Origin: Mucilaginibacter xinganensis
GTDB taxonomy: Bacteria; Bacteroidota; Bacteroidia; Sphingobacteriales; Sphingobacteriaceae
Direction of reading: 5' to 3'
DNA: 64,000 nt
NCBI GenBank assembly: GCA_026225055.1
Contig: JAMFSA010000105.1
Span: 25,981 to 89,980 of the forward strand
Positions 1-8,481 of this stretch are shown one piece after another. The notes beneath the pieces are model-generated. The model did not search any database. It was not told where the DNA came from and worked only from the letters and a program-made list of their open reading frames with translations. Position numbers and translations under genes: made by a program. Numbering within the stretch: the first letter of the stretch is position 1; each line of letters opens with the position of its first letter.

Positions 1-1
1 C

Positions 2-556
2 TTACGTATAAAACCATTACCGGCATACAAATTACTTGCTTTCACAGGCCAGCATGTAAGCGATGGCAATCAGTTAAACTGGAAAACCGCTAATGAGAAT
101 TATTACACCACATTCCAGCTACAAAAAAGCCTGGATGAAGGTAAAACCTTCACCTCTATTAGTACAATTCAATCTGATAGCTCAGGTGCCTATACTTATA
201 CTGATAAAGCTGCAGGTAAGGATACATCAATGTACCGCTTAATGCAATCTGATGTTAATGATAATATTACTTATTCATCAATCGTAATTATATCAACTAC
301 AGGTAGCCTGGTTCAATTCAAGGTATATCCAAACCCGGCTTCGTCTTATATCCAGTTCCAGGCCAATAGTGTAGTTACCCCCCCATTAAAATTAAATATC
401 TATAATTCTATTGGTAGTATTGTTAAAACCACTACATTTAGTGCTAATACAGGTACTCAGGATCTGTCAGGCTTAATAAATGGCACTTATATTTTGGAAC
501 TGATTGATGTAAATACCAAGAAGAGTTTAGGTACAGCTAAATTTTCTAAATTTTAA
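2..556 (+). CDS. C-terminal end of a secreted protein with T9SS type A sorting domain (partial)
   Basis: The frame is open from base 2, so the gene begins left of the window and only its last ~184 residues are seen. The visible part has a beta-sandwich-like stretch (ANENYYTTFQLQKSLD) followed by a type A sorting domain that starts with VYPNPASSYIQF, has the middle IYNSIGSIVK and ends with NGTYILEL and a basic tail. Such domains direct export through the type IX secretion system of Bacteroidota and are removed at the cell surface. The cargo function lies outside the window and cannot be named. Confidence 0.85.
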   Translation, partial: LRIKPLPAYKLLAFTGQHVSDGNQLNWKTANENYYTTFQLQKSLDEGKTFTSISTIQSDSSGAYTYTDKAAGKDTSMYRLMQSDVNDNITYSSIVIISTTGSLVQFKVYPNPASSYIQFQANSVVTPPLKLNIYNSIGSIVKTTTFSANTGTQDLSGLINGTYILELIDVNTKKSLGTAKFSKF

Positions 557-569
557 AAGATAAACAGCA

Positions 570-797
570 ATGAAAAAAATAACAAAAAGTGCAGCGATAT
601 TAGTACTGTTAAATATATTAATGGTAACGTCAACGTTTGCGGATGATATTTATCCGTGTGATGGAGATCCCGATGGCGGAGGATACACCGGTAACAATTG
701 CCCAATTGATACCTACGTGTGGGTACTGGCCATTGCTGCACTTGTATTCGGCGCGGTATACCTGCACCGCCAACAAAAAGTACAAAGCAGGGCTTAA
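570..797 (+). CDS. small exported protein with PID-CTERM-like sorting tail
   Basis: A 75-aa protein that starts 13 nt after the T9SS cargo gene. It has an N-terminal signal peptide (MKKITKSAAILVLL..TFA), a short Asp/Gly-rich linker (DDIYPCDGDPDGGG) and a C-terminal CPIDTYVW motif that leads straight into a transmembrane helix and a basic end (LHRQQK). The tripartite Pro-Ile-Asp motif, membrane helix and basic cluster match the PID-CTERM tails that are thought to be processed by exosortase-type enzymes in Bacteroidota. Almost nothing is left of a mature domain, so it may be a carrier peptide or an adhesin remnant. Name from memory of the family; function unknown. Confidence 0.7.
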   Translation: MKKITKSAAILVLLNILMVTSTFADDIYPCDGDPDGGGYTGNNCPIDTYVWVLAIAALVFGAVYLHRQQKVQSRA

Positions 798-979
798 TAC
801 CCTAAATAATAGGGCTATTATGTTTTAGATAAATAGCCGGCGTTGCCTTAGTTTATTTTTTACAATTTGGTAAATGATAAGCTAAGGCAATTTGCATTTT
901 AATAATAATCAATAAAACATATTAAACTCAAAACAAAACCAGCTTTTTGCGGTTCTATTAATAACATTAACTGTTCTTT

Positions 980-1195
980 ATGGAAGATTTATTAATATTT
1001 CGCATCTTTTTAGCCTTCCCACTAATAGGGTTGTTCATTCCTGATGCTGGCATGCTACTATCAGATGTTAAGCACCCCATATCAGCCAATCATACCATTA
1101 TTGAAATAACACTGCTTACCAGCATAATCGTATGCTCAATAGGTATCAATTATTTCAAACGGAAAATAAATAATGATTCGCTTATCAGCGCTTAA
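980..1195 (+). CDS. hypothetical small membrane protein
   Basis: A 71-aa ORF with two hydrophobic segments (about residues 6-28 and 40-57) and a short basic tail (YFKRKINN). I do not recognise a family. It lies alone, in the same direction as the PID-CTERM-like gene and 180 nt downstream of it. The AT-rich upstream sequence could hold a promoter, but no clear TAnnTTTG box is seen. It may be a real small membrane protein or a chance ORF. Confidence 0.4.
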   Translation: MEDLLIFRIFLAFPLIGLFIPDAGMLLSDVKHPISANHTIIEITLLTSIIVCSIGINYFKRKINNDSLISA

Positions 1196-1218
1196 TGATT
1201 AGTTGTTCCTGTTAAGGG

Positions 1219-1581
1219 TTATCCGGCTTTTTGCTGCTTAATATTAAAGCTATCTTTCAGCTCCTTCATTTCTATCTCATATGCGCGCATACGTGCATGT
1301 AAAATATCAACCTCAGTGCGCAGCATCTGTATCTCAGTAATAAGTTTGGCCGATTCCGGTTTGTTAATGATCTTTTCGCCTGTACCGAGTATGAGCCACT
1401 CCGGCGAGTATTTGAGTTGAAAACAAAGTTTACGGATAAGATAATAACTCATCTCCTGCTTTCTGTTAATAACTTTGCTGATAAAGCCCTGGTCAACGCC
1501 AATAGTATGCGCAAGGCCGAGCTGTCCGCCATGCTCTTTTACAATTACCTTTAATCGTTTAATTATTGCTTCGTCAGACAT
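1219..1581 (-). CDS. XRE-like HTH protein with C-terminal coiled coil
   Basis: About 120 aa if translation starts at MSDEAIIKRL; the upstream in-frame ATG would add seven residues that fit the family less well. Residues ~5-65 form a helix-turn-helix of the Cro/XRE type (LGLAHTIGVDQGFISKVINRK), and a heptad-rich coiled coil follows (ITEIQMLRTEVDILHARM). It is probably a DNA-binding regulator that dimerises through the tail. Phage-repressor-like proteins of Bacteroidota have this shape. Its target is unknown; it faces away from the gene to its right. Confidence 0.65.
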   Translation of the reverse strand: MSDEAIIKRLKVIVKEHGGQLGLAHTIGVDQGFISKVINRKQEMSYYLIRKLCFQLKYSPEWLILGTGEKIINKPESAKLITEIQMLRTEVDILHARMRAYEIEMKELKDSFNIKQQKAG

Positions 1582-1663
1582 TGTGGTTGCAATAATAAAC
1601 AAACTCAGTATAAAAGCAAATAAATGGTTTAAAATGAGATATAATTTACCCGGGCGGGTAGTA

Positions 1664-2056
1664 TTATTTTATTTGTTCAAAGTTTAACACCTTAACCTTA
1701 TTTATGGTAGCAAGCAATTCATTAAGGCCTGTATGGTACTCTTTAAGGCTTATTCTTCCATGCTCGTAGTCACTGGTAAGCGTATTAAGCTGCGATATTA
1801 TAATTTGCCTGGCACCTTCGTTAATATTAATACGGCCTTGCGCTATCGTTCTTCCGTCATCGGTAATTGTTATATTACCGTATAATAACGTATTTAACCG
1901 CTGTAGCTTTTGCTCAGCCGATCGCATTAGAAATAAAGGTTGTATACCTCTGGCTTTTCTTAAGATTTTCTCTAATCCACTAGTTTGCTGATCATCTATC
2001 AATAACAAACTTGCCGCCACTATCCCTATCACTAAAAAACAAAAAACAAACCCCAT
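1664..2056 (-). CDS. hypothetical protein with N-terminal membrane anchor
   Basis: A 130-aa protein with an N-terminal hydrophobic helix (residues 1-20, MGFVFCFLVIGIVAASLLLI) and a soluble helical part. The last ~50 residues (ISQLNTLTSDYEHGRISLKEY) have the same pattern as the C-terminus of the protein at 2257-2565 (TSELTQLISSYEKAEISQES), so the two are probably diverged paralogues. The motif resembles the short-helix SHOCT-like tails found on membrane-bound bacterial proteins, but this is only a resemblance. Function unknown. Confidence 0.5.
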   Translation of the reverse strand: MGFVFCFLVIGIVAASLLLIDDQQTSGLEKILRKARGIQPLFLMRSAEQKLQRLNTLLYGNITITDDGRTIAQGRININEGARQIIISQLNTLTSDYEHGRISLKEYHTGLNELLATINKVKVLNFEQIK

Positions 2057-2210
2057 ATACCCGTAAATTAATTCTTAATAAATAATTCCGTTAATAATTG
2101 CTACGGCCCTTTTTGATATAACGTAAATTTCTGCATTATTGTTTACAATGCAGTATTTTTTTTAACATTTATCCTTTTTTTACATTAATAATATATAATA
2201 ATACAAAAAA

Positions 2211-2232
2211 AAGCGACTACCAGGAGTCGCTT
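2211..2232 (-). terminator. Rho-independent terminator
   Basis: Perfect 8-bp stem AAGCGACT/AGTCGCTT with a 6-nt loop. On the minus strand it is followed by a run of T, and it lies 25 nt past the stop codon of the gene at 2257-2565. Confidence 0.85.
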
Positions 2233-2256
2233 TTCTGTAATATTTTAAAAACACAA

Positions 2257-2565
2257 TCAATTTAATTTATTCATCAGCTGGTCCATCTGCGTCTGAAAGC
2301 TCTCCTGTGATATTTCAGCCTTTTCATAACTGCTTATAAGTTGTGTTAACTCACTGGTAAGTAATTGCGGGTCGGTATCATGAGCATTCTCAGCATTACC
2401 GTACTTATAATCAAGCACAGTTATAGTAAGCAACTGCTTTAAATTATCGCCGTGCAAATTAACAGTTATCCTGTCTTTTTGTCGTTTATAAATATCAACT
2501 ACAATTACCAACGCAATAATTGTAACAATAACCGAAATTGTCACTGAATCCATATAAAAATACAT
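2257..2565 (-). CDS. hypothetical protein with N-terminal membrane anchor
   Basis: A 102-aa protein: one N-terminal transmembrane helix (VTISVIVTIIALVIVVDIY), then a soluble part that ends in two short helices (TSELTQLISSYEKAEISQES, QTQMDQLMNKLN). It is related in plan and in its tail to the 130-aa protein at 1664-2056, encoded 200 nt downstream on the same strand. A good terminator follows the gene. I do not recognise a named family; a small membrane-tethered regulatory or scaffolding role is only a guess. ATG at 2553 is an alternative start. Confidence 0.55.
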   Translation of the reverse strand: MYFYMDSVTISVIVTIIALVIVVDIYKRQKDRITVNLHGDNLKQLLTITVLDYKYGNAENAHDTDPQLLTSELTQLISSYEKAEISQESFQTQMDQLMNKLN

Positions 2566-2911
2566 TAGGTTTATGCCCTTGGTAAGGCGTTTATCTATTA
2601 GTTAATAAACGAAATTTATGGTTTTTTAATTTCGAAAACTATATAAAAATCGTTTTTATAAATAATTTTTCGTTTTAGCGCAAAAATTAAGAAATCTATA
2701 CCATTTGAGTTAATTCTTTGTTAAAACCATGTAGTATTTATCATAACTAAAAGAGTAAAACCAGTTAACTTTAACTATAGCCGTCCTATCTAATAGCAAA
2801 AACAATCTATTTTCTGCTTAAAAAGCCTAAAAGCATCTTGTTGCCCAATTGTAACGATCATAATTTGACGCGATAAATGATTTACTATATATTTATAGAA
2901 ATAACAGGTAA
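2566..2911. other. AT-rich intergenic region between divergent genes
   Basis: About 345 nt without an ORF. It separates two divergent genes and must hold both promoters. I see no clear repeat, terminator or RNA gene here. Confidence 0.5.
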
Positions 2912-3406
2912 ATGAAAAAAGCTTTAATTCCATCAGCGCTTTTACTAATATTATTTAGTTTGATATTAATTTCCTTTCAACCAAATACCCTCCCAAACTT
3001 ACAGGGCAGCTATACAGTAAACTATGCAAAGAAAACAACCGCGTACCAACAATTAGCTATTCATTACACCCACACCGGAAAGATCTTATTTTATTTCGAA
3101 GGCAGCACAGGCAAACCTGCGTATAATACCGGATCTGAATATGGCTGGTTATCTTTTAATAAAAAAACCGGAAACTACGAATACATGCCTAAAGACACCG
3201 TTGAAGATTGCAACCTTGAATTTGTAAAAAATGGCGATAAGCTAATCATCAAAACCTTGCACGGCGATTGCGGCTTTGGGCACGGCGTATATGCCGACGG
3301 CACCTATCAGCAAGCAAGCAAAAACAATCCCCAATCATTCACAACCCGAACCGGCAAAAAGGTTTACTTTGATAAAACATCTCCCGAAACCCTAACAGAT
3401 TACTAA
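2912..3406 (+). CDS. hypothetical exported protein
   Basis: A 164-aa protein with an N-terminal signal peptide or anchor (residues 4-22, ALIPSALLLILFSLILISF). The mature part is rich in Gly, Tyr and Thr and reads as short beta strands (GWLSFNKKTGNYEYMPKDT), with two Cys (DCNLEF, GDCGFGHG) that could form a disulphide. It probably acts in the periplasm. I do not recognise a family and no partner gene is adjacent; the next gene converges from the other strand 12 nt away. Confidence 0.6.
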   Translation: MKKALIPSALLLILFSLILISFQPNTLPNLQGSYTVNYAKKTTAYQQLAIHYTHTGKILFYFEGSTGKPAYNTGSEYGWLSFNKKTGNYEYMPKDTVEDCNLEFVKNGDKLIIKTLHGDCGFGHGVYADGTYQQASKNNPQSFTTRTGKKVYFDKTSPETLTDY

Positions 3407-3418
3407 CCTACTCATATC

Positions 3419-3925
3419 TCACTGCCCCAACACCTTTTCATAGCAGTAAAAGCGAAGGTTTGGCCTGAACTTAAATCCCGTTTCGCCGGTAAACTCATAC
3501 CCTAATTTCGGGAACAATTTTCTGGTAGCCTTATTATTGCTATTCGTATCAATACGTAAAATATCAATCCCACTATTTCGTGCCACAACTTCTGCCTGCT
3601 TAAGCAGTGCTTCAGCAATATGCAAACCCCTGTAATCAAGGCCTACAGCAAGACGATGAGTAACAATAGCAGTTTGAGTGATATCCATGCCCGCATGTCT
3701 ATATTCATCCTCCTGATCGGTGGTAATAGCAGCTATACCTGCAACCATACCATCAACTTCCGTAACCCAAAGTTGCTCCTGCGCTATATCGTTTCTAAAG
3801 ACTTCGGCACTAGGATAAGTGCTATCCCACTGAAAATTACCCGACGCATTCATAACAGGCACAACCTGGGCAATAAGCTGCATTATTGCGTCAATATCAT
3901 TTAGTGTAGCAAGGCGGATGATCAT
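3419..3925 (-). CDS. GNAT-family N-acetyltransferase
   Basis: About 168 aa from MIIRLATLNDID, which is where GNAT domains normally begin; an alternative start would add seven residues. The fold is visible in order: N-terminal strand, LWVTEVDGMVAGIAAI (strands 2-4), then the acetyl-CoA site AVGLDYRGLHIAEALLKQAE (a variant Q/RxxGxG/A loop), then IDTNSNNKATRKLFPKLGY, the conserved C-terminal motif. It should transfer acetyl from acetyl-CoA to a small molecule or amine. The substrate cannot be read from the sequence. Confidence 0.85.
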   Translation of the reverse strand: MIIRLATLNDIDAIMQLIAQVVPVMNASGNFQWDSTYPSAEVFRNDIAQEQLWVTEVDGMVAGIAAITTDQEDEYRHAGMDITQTAIVTHRLAVGLDYRGLHIAEALLKQAEVVARNSGIDILRIDTNSNNKATRKLFPKLGYEFTGETGFKFRPNLRFYCYEKVLGQ

Positions 3926-4003
3926 ATATTGGAATTGAGGTTCCAAAAATAAAAATTCCGGAGGTTCAAATTAAACTTTCAAAGATTTTTCTAATCATTA
4001 ATC

Positions 4004-4477
4004 TCAGTCTTCTCTTATAATGCCCTCAACCTCGTCAAAGTAAGCCAACACAGTGCTATACACTTCATTTTGATTCCCTTCAACCCATCGTAATGATATA
4101 GCCACGGTTTTACCAAAGTCCGATTCAAATTTCAGCTCGAATATCAGCATAGCACTGCTCCTGCCCGGCTTCAGGGCTATATCTTCCACATCTTTCCAAT
4201 CCAGTATAATATTGCGGATATAATCCTTAACACCGTTCTCGTCCAGTTCCAACGCTACCTCGCCCTTAAAGGCAGGCATCAACCTGGTAACAATCATCAG
4301 GCCCATCACTGCCATAAACAACAATGCGAACACGCCAAATATCACAGTACCCAATATATCATGCGCCAGGTAGTTTCTGATAGTAGTAGTCAGCAGCAGG
4401 CAAATAAAAATAAGCAGCACAGCCATGCCTGTAAAACCGGCTTTCTTACTATAACGGAATTGAATTATCTCTGACAT
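4004..4477 (-). CDS. two-helix membrane protein, STM3941-like
   Basis: Start chosen at MSEIIQFRYSKK (157 aa); the longer ORF begins 13 residues upstream without a good start context. Two transmembrane helices (about GMAVLLIFICLLLTTT and VIFGVFALLFMAVMGLMIV) are followed by a soluble beta-rich domain (ALELDENGVKDYI, ILDWKDVEDIAL, TVAISLRWV). This plan, two helices plus a PH-like domain that contains a conserved W-x-D-V, is that of the STM3941 family of unknown function. Cytoplasmic membrane location. Confidence 0.6.
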   Translation of the reverse strand: MSEIIQFRYSKKAGFTGMAVLLIFICLLLTTTIRNYLAHDILGTVIFGVFALLFMAVMGLMIVTRLMPAFKGEVALELDENGVKDYIRNIILDWKDVEDIALKPGRSSAMLIFELKFESDFGKTVAISLRWVEGNQNEVYSTVLAYFDEVEGIIRED

Positions 4478-4598
4478 GATCAAGATTGGATTTATGATAT
4501 AATTTAAAGATAGCAATTCATCTATAATAATCAGAAATCACGATATCTTATATAACTATAAAGAATTGCGTCCGAGACTATTTCTCGCGTCAGAGAAC

Positions 4599-4990
4599 AG
4601 CTTCGGGCGAAATCAGGCAAAACGATGGTGGCCTTATGTTGTAGTATTTCCAACAAAGACGCAGCATCCCCGTCAGTAGAACAGCTTCGGGCGAAATCAG
4701 GCAAAACAATGGTGGCCTTGTGCGCAATGGCAGGGCATAGGAAATTTTTGCAGTGCATAGGGCACTGTGCGTAAATGGCCGCAAACTTTTCCAGCCCAGG
4801 TTTTGCCTGATTTGCGGGGAAGGCCTTGTGCGGCAAAGAAGCATTTCTACTGACTAGCCTTTTTGGTCCTTTTGTGGCGAAGACAAAAGGACTAAGCCTC
4901 CGCGGCTATGAGCGGCTTCACAAGACATTTACGCATTGCATATTCGTCCTACACAGTCGGGGATTGCTTCGTCCCTCGCAATGACTCTTA
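4599..4990. repeat. structured interspersed repeat, copy A (with a partial internal duplication)
   Basis: First of four copies in the window. The core runs from an outer arm GTCAGTAGAA (4672-4681) to TTCTACTGAC (4845-4854). Nested inside is a perfect 14-bp arm pair, AAATCAGGCAAAAC (4694-4707) and GTTTTGCCTGATTT (4800-4813). A separate hairpin, GTCCTTTTGT/ACAAAAGGAC (4866-4875, 4883-4892), and a conserved block CTCCGCGG..ATGAGCGGCTT follow. The 5' arm region is duplicated once (4600-4643 repeats 4679-4718 with small changes). The 3' end holds a GATTGCTTCG..CTCGCAATGAC motif (4962-4985). Open frames through it (4531-4844) are not conserved and I do not call them genes. Confidence 0.85.
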
Positions 4991-4999
4991 ATTAACTCC

Positions 5000-5692
5000 C
5001 TAATGATTATGCTTCTTATGAATATCCTTCACCAAACACAACTTCTTAATATCCGCAATCTTCACCACAAACGGCGCGTATTTCAGCCTGTTACCTATCA
5101 TCTCCGTAACATTATCCGAGTGCGCTATCACCTCATCCGGCTTATCCCCCGCCAGCAATCGTTTGTACATGCGGTAATCGCCCCATTCAATATAATACAC
5201 CTCGCCAGGTAATATTTTCATATCATGTATCACCTTCAGTGCCACCCAGCAGCCATTCTCAAGGTACGGGTACATCGAGTGCCCCCAAACCGGCAGCGCG
5301 AAATCACACTCCTCAATTCCCGGAAAGTTCATTCTACCTACACTCTGCGTATCATTAATATCGTTATAAACCTCCACGCCCGATGCCGTGGCAATTATTT
5401 CATACATGGGTATCCCATCCTCCAACTTTTTAATTACAGTATTTTCTGGTTGTTTTCTATTTTCCAGATAATCCCTGTATTTATCTTTAAATATCTGTAA
5501 CTTTTCAGGATCAATATTCTGCCTGCTCTTTATAATCTCTGTAATTGAACTGGCCGAATTAAACCCGAGCACTTCCGCCAATTGTGCATTTCCGTTAAAA
5601 GCCTTTCCTTTAAGCTGATTATACAATATAATAAACTCCAGTGTCTCAGGCCTCACTCTCTTTATTTTAGCAGATTTTGATTCGTCTTCCAT
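5000..5692 (-). CDS. S24/LexA-type phage repressor
   Basis: About 230 aa, started at MEDESKSAKIKRV because the upstream in-frame start is a TTG. The N-terminus is a DNA-binding HTH (NAQLAEVLGFNSASSITEII), and the C-terminus is an S24 peptidase domain with the catalytic Ser in GHSMYPYLENGCWV and the catalytic Lys in YRMYKRLLAG. Such proteins repress prophage or SOS genes and are inactivated by RecA-assisted self-cleavage. It stands next to a short-gene region and in the same 8-kb stretch as terminase genes, which fits a prophage repressor. A divergent promoter lies just upstream (5746-5753). Confidence 0.85.
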   Translation of the reverse strand: MEDESKSAKIKRVRPETLEFIILYNQLKGKAFNGNAQLAEVLGFNSASSITEIIKSRQNIDPEKLQIFKDKYRDYLENRKQPENTVIKKLEDGIPMYEIIATASGVEVYNDINDTQSVGRMNFPGIEECDFALPVWGHSMYPYLENGCWVALKVIHDMKILPGEVYYIEWGDYRMYKRLLAGDKPDEVIAHSDNVTEMIGNRLKYAPFVVKIADIKKLCLVKDIHKKHNH

Positions 5693-5745
5693 GATATGCA
5701 AAATAAGTTTTCAACAATTCTTTAATTAAATCAAGATATTTCTTT

Positions 5746-5753
5746 ATATTTGT
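5746..5753 (+). promoter_or_regulatory. Bacteroidota -7 box (TATATTTG)
   Basis: TATATTTG matches the TAnnTTTG box. It lies in the ~240-nt divergent region beside the repressor gene and points right, towards a possible 24-codon ORF at 5799 and the small gene at 5939. No good TTG box is seen at the expected distance, so support is moderate. Confidence 0.45.
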
Positions 5754-5938
5754 ATTGTCAATGGCGCTAAACTATAACAATTAAATATAATATCCAAATG
5801 AAAAATACAGAATATAAAGAAGTTATAATACAGAAATTACACTCCCACTATCGTATAATGCATCCTGTATAAAACAACGTACAATACCAGCAAAAAAGAG
5901 AGAATGAAAAGATGAAGAGATTTAAAACCTGAACCACC

Positions 5939-6124
5939 ATGTATATTGCCTACTCCGCGCTGCAAACCATTGCACAGCCAACCGAAACTAAAACCACCGA
6001 AAACCATTTCACCAACGAATTAATTTTACGCTACCAGGCCTACCAAACCATCTGCAGCAAATACACGCGCGAAATCGCCGCAATCCAAAAATACCTGCCC
6101 GATTGGCAACCAGCATTTAAATAA
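5939..6124 (+). CDS. small hypothetical protein
   Basis: A 61-aa ORF, divergent from the S24 repressor and therefore in the position of a phage early gene. The protein is mostly helical (NELILRYQAYQTICSKYTRE, IAAIQKYLPDWQP) with no signal peptide or membrane segment. I do not recognise it. Its codon use resembles the neighbours, and the position makes it plausible, but length alone cannot exclude a chance ORF. Confidence 0.4.
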   Translation: MYIAYSALQTIAQPTETKTTENHFTNELILRYQAYQTICSKYTREIAAIQKYLPDWQPAFK

Positions 6125-6131
6125 TTCTTTA

Positions 6132-6258
6132 GTATCAAGTAGCTGGTATCAGGTATCAAGACAATCTTTCACTCTTGATTCTTGACTCTCATCTCTCGGT
6201 TCTATACTGAATTAAACCCAACAGAGGTACTTGATACCTGATACTAACTACTTGATAC
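6132..6258. repeat. long inverted repeat of GTATCAAG words
   Basis: The left arm 6132-6160 (GTATCAAGTAG, then GGTATCAGGTATCAAG) pairs with the right arm 6230-6258 (CTTGATACCTGATAC, then CTACTTGATAC): 11 bp plus 15 bp of perfect pairing with a small asymmetry, around a ~70-nt loop. Another CTTGATAC word follows at 6271. It lies between two small genes and could form a long hairpin in RNA or cruciform DNA. Confidence 0.75.
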
Positions 6259-6289
6259 CAACTAAACGTACTTGATACTAACAAAAATT

Positions 6290-6721
6290 ATGATAAAAAT
6301 CACCCAAAAACTAAAAAACCACCTTTGGTGGCTCATCATCAATGTTGACTATGATTACAGCCGCATTGCCATTGCCGATCACGAAATTAATGGCGACATC
6401 CTAACCTTTTGGCTCGAAGACAAGCACGACTTCAAAAACTCCCTCGACGAGTGCCTACAAGTCGACCTCCCCCTCAAACAGTTCTCCAAAGTAATAAAAG
6501 CTGAAAACCTTAACAGTTATGAAGGCATTAAAATGCACCCGAAAAAGAATTTCACCTACAAGGCCCGCATCGAGATCAACGAACCCATCAAATGGTACCT
6601 TGAAGATGCCAGTCCCAGCGATCAACAATGGGCCCGCGAAGTTATGCTCAAAACCCTCCTAACCCAACTCGTAGAAACCGAGGTATATGATGAAAGCAAT
6701 AATGACCAGCTATTTTTATAA
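6290..6721 (+). CDS. hypothetical cytoplasmic protein
   Basis: About 143 aa from ATG 6290; the longer ORF uses a TTG inside the preceding repeat. A Trp-rich N-terminal segment (LKNHLWWLIINVDYDYSRI) is followed by a mixed alpha/beta part with many charged residues (INGDILTFWLEDKHDF, KNSLDECLQVDLPLKQF). No signal peptide and no recognised motif. It sits between the prophage repressor region and repeat copy B, so it may be phage cargo. Function unknown. Confidence 0.5.
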   Translation: MIKITQKLKNHLWWLIINVDYDYSRIAIADHEINGDILTFWLEDKHDFKNSLDECLQVDLPLKQFSKVIKAENLNSYEGIKMHPKKNFTYKARIEINEPIKWYLEDASPSDQQWAREVMLKTLLTQLVETEVYDESNNDQLFL

Positions 6722-6808
6722 CAAACATATGCCAATTAGCATATATAACATAATTAAAATACTTGCATACTGTCCCATAAGTCTTGTAATCATGTAATAA
6801 TTCTTTCC

Positions 6809-7130
6809 CCGTCAGTAGAACAGCTTCGGATGAAATCAGGCAAAACGATGGTGGCTATGTGCGCAATGGCAGGGCATAACAGATTTTTACAGAAGGGTAA
6901 AGGCAAGGTATGTAGCAACAGCAGCATAAAAATATAGCAGCCCAGGTTTTGTCTGATTTGCAGGGTGGGCCTTGTGCGGCAAAGAAGCATTTCGACTGAC
7001 TTGATTTTTTGCTACCTTTTGTATCAAGACAAAAGTAGTAGCCCCCGCGGCAATGAACGGCTGCGAGCGACATTTACACCTTGCATATTCGCTCTGCACA
7101 GTCGGGGATTGCTTCATACCTCGCAATAAC
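6809..7130. repeat. structured interspersed repeat, copy B
   Basis: Same element as copy A. The outer arms are GTCAGTAGAA near 6812 and TTCGACTGAC near 7000 (one mismatch), and the inner arm AAATCAGGCAAAAC pairs with GTTTTGTCTGATTT through a G-U pair. The hairpin at 7011-7042 (GCTACCTTTTGT / ACAAAAGTAGTAGC) and the block CCCGCGGCAATGAACGGC follow. It ends with the GATTGCTTC..CTCGCAATAAC motif (7107-7130). Short ORFs across it are not conserved between copies. Confidence 0.85.
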
Positions 7131-7231
7131 ACCTGAAGAATAAGCATTAACGACGATGAGCGATACCACGAGCCAAGCAACTACGCCGCAAATCAAACCA
7201 TAAAAAATAAAATCCTAATTTAGCCCCCAAT

Positions 7232-8386
7232 ATGTCCAATCAACCCAAATCCCCAAAAACATCAAGAATAGCCGCAGCTATCTTCTTCTTTATCTCGGGT
7301 TTTGGCTACACCACCTGGGCATCCCGTATCCCCTCCATCCAGCGCGATCTGCATTTAAACGAAGCGCAATTAGGCATTGCCCTATTTGCTCTCCCAGTAG
7401 GTCTATTGGCAACTATGCCATTAACCGGCAAACTGCTCAGCCGCTTTAGTAGTAGCGCTATCATGCTGTTTGGCGCGGTATTTTTCAATCTCTGCCTGGC
7501 ACTATTAGGTTACGCCACACAGTTTTGGCAATTCCTGCTTATACTGTTCTTTTTCGGTTCATCACGCAACCTGTTCAATCTCTCAACCAACACCGAGGCG
7601 GTGGGCGTACAAACCATGTACAGCAAATCCATCATGACAACCTTCCATGGCATCTGGAGCATGGCAGGTTTTGGCGGTGCAGCACTCGGCTATTTAATGG
7701 TAGCCAACCACATAAAGCCCGCATATCACTTACTATTAGTAAGTATTATATTAACAGTGATAGCATTTTGCTGTTCACCATTCCTGCTGCATCAGAAACC
7801 AGTTCAACAGCCCGATAAGCCTATTTTCTCTCTGCCCGATAAAACGTTACTCAAATTAGCATTCATCTGCTTCGCCTCCATGGCCTGCGAAAATATAATG
7901 TATGATTGGAGCGGAATCTATATGGATAAAGCCGTGCACACCTCGCATGCAATAGCCATAACAGGTTTCATTGCCTTTATGTCCACACTTACCTTTGCCC
8001 GCTTTGCCGGCGATAAAGTAGTTACCCGCTACGGTGTTAAACCGCTCATGCAATACAGTGGTATACTCATCATATCAGGCTTTATGCTCTCGGTTATATT
8101 CCCCTACCTGCCAACAGCCATAATAGGTTTTGCACTGGTAGGCATAGGCACCTCATGCATAGTCCCGCTGGTTTACCGCGAGGCAGGCAAATCAAAAACC
8201 ATGATCAACGGCCTGGGCATTGCAGCAGTATCAACAGTAGGTTACTTAGGTTTTTTAATAGTGCCGCCATTAGTTGGCTTTGTGGCACAAGCCTCCAACC
8301 TGCGCTGGTCATTCGCCATCATATCCACACTGGGTTTAATTATCGTGTGGATGTCATCAAAATTAACATCAGAGGCGTCTCAATGA
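7232..8386 (+). CDS. MFS transporter, YbjJ-like
   Basis: A 384-aa integral membrane protein with about 12 hydrophobic segments. Typical major facilitator signatures are present in the first half (GFGYTTWASRIPSIQRDLHL after TM1, then GIALFALPVGLLATMPLTGKLLSR between TM2 and TM3) and repeated weakly in the second half (FARFAGDKVVTRYGVKPLM). The R-I-P-x-I-x-x-x-L element is seen in the YbjJ group of putative sugar or drug exporters. It stands alone behind repeat copy B; the substrate cannot be predicted. A terminator from the opposing gene follows it. Confidence 0.85.
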   Translation: MSNQPKSPKTSRIAAAIFFFISGFGYTTWASRIPSIQRDLHLNEAQLGIALFALPVGLLATMPLTGKLLSRFSSSAIMLFGAVFFNLCLALLGYATQFWQFLLILFFFGSSRNLFNLSTNTEAVGVQTMYSKSIMTTFHGIWSMAGFGGAALGYLMVANHIKPAYHLLLVSIILTVIAFCCSPFLLHQKPVQQPDKPIFSLPDKTLLKLAFICFASMACENIMYDWSGIYMDKAVHTSHAIAITGFIAFMSTLTFARFAGDKVVTRYGVKPLMQYSGILIISGFMLSVIFPYLPTAIIGFALVGIGTSCIVPLVYREAGKSKTMINGLGIAAVSTVGYLGFLIVPPLVGFVAQASNLRWSFAIISTLGLIIVWMSSKLTSEASQ

Positions 8387-8431
8387 CCAAAGATCTGCCG
8401 TCGGCAGAAAATATTGGTAGAAAATAAAAAA

Positions 8432-8450
8432 AGCCGGGATGTGCCCGGCT
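8432..8450 (-). terminator. Rho-independent terminator
   Basis: AGCCGGG / CCCGGCT stem with a 5-nt loop. On the minus strand it is followed by seven T, so it ends the RRM-protein transcript; it may also slow readthrough from the MFS gene on the other strand. Confidence 0.85.
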
Positions 8451-8481
8451 CAAAGTCTATTCGAATAAAAATTATAGGCTG

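Noticed and set aside
4531-4844. ORFs across repeat copy A (also 6790-7180, 10304-10636 and 13039-13317)
   Set aside because: They follow the repeats; their frames and ends differ between the four copies while base pairing is kept, so they are not conserved proteins.
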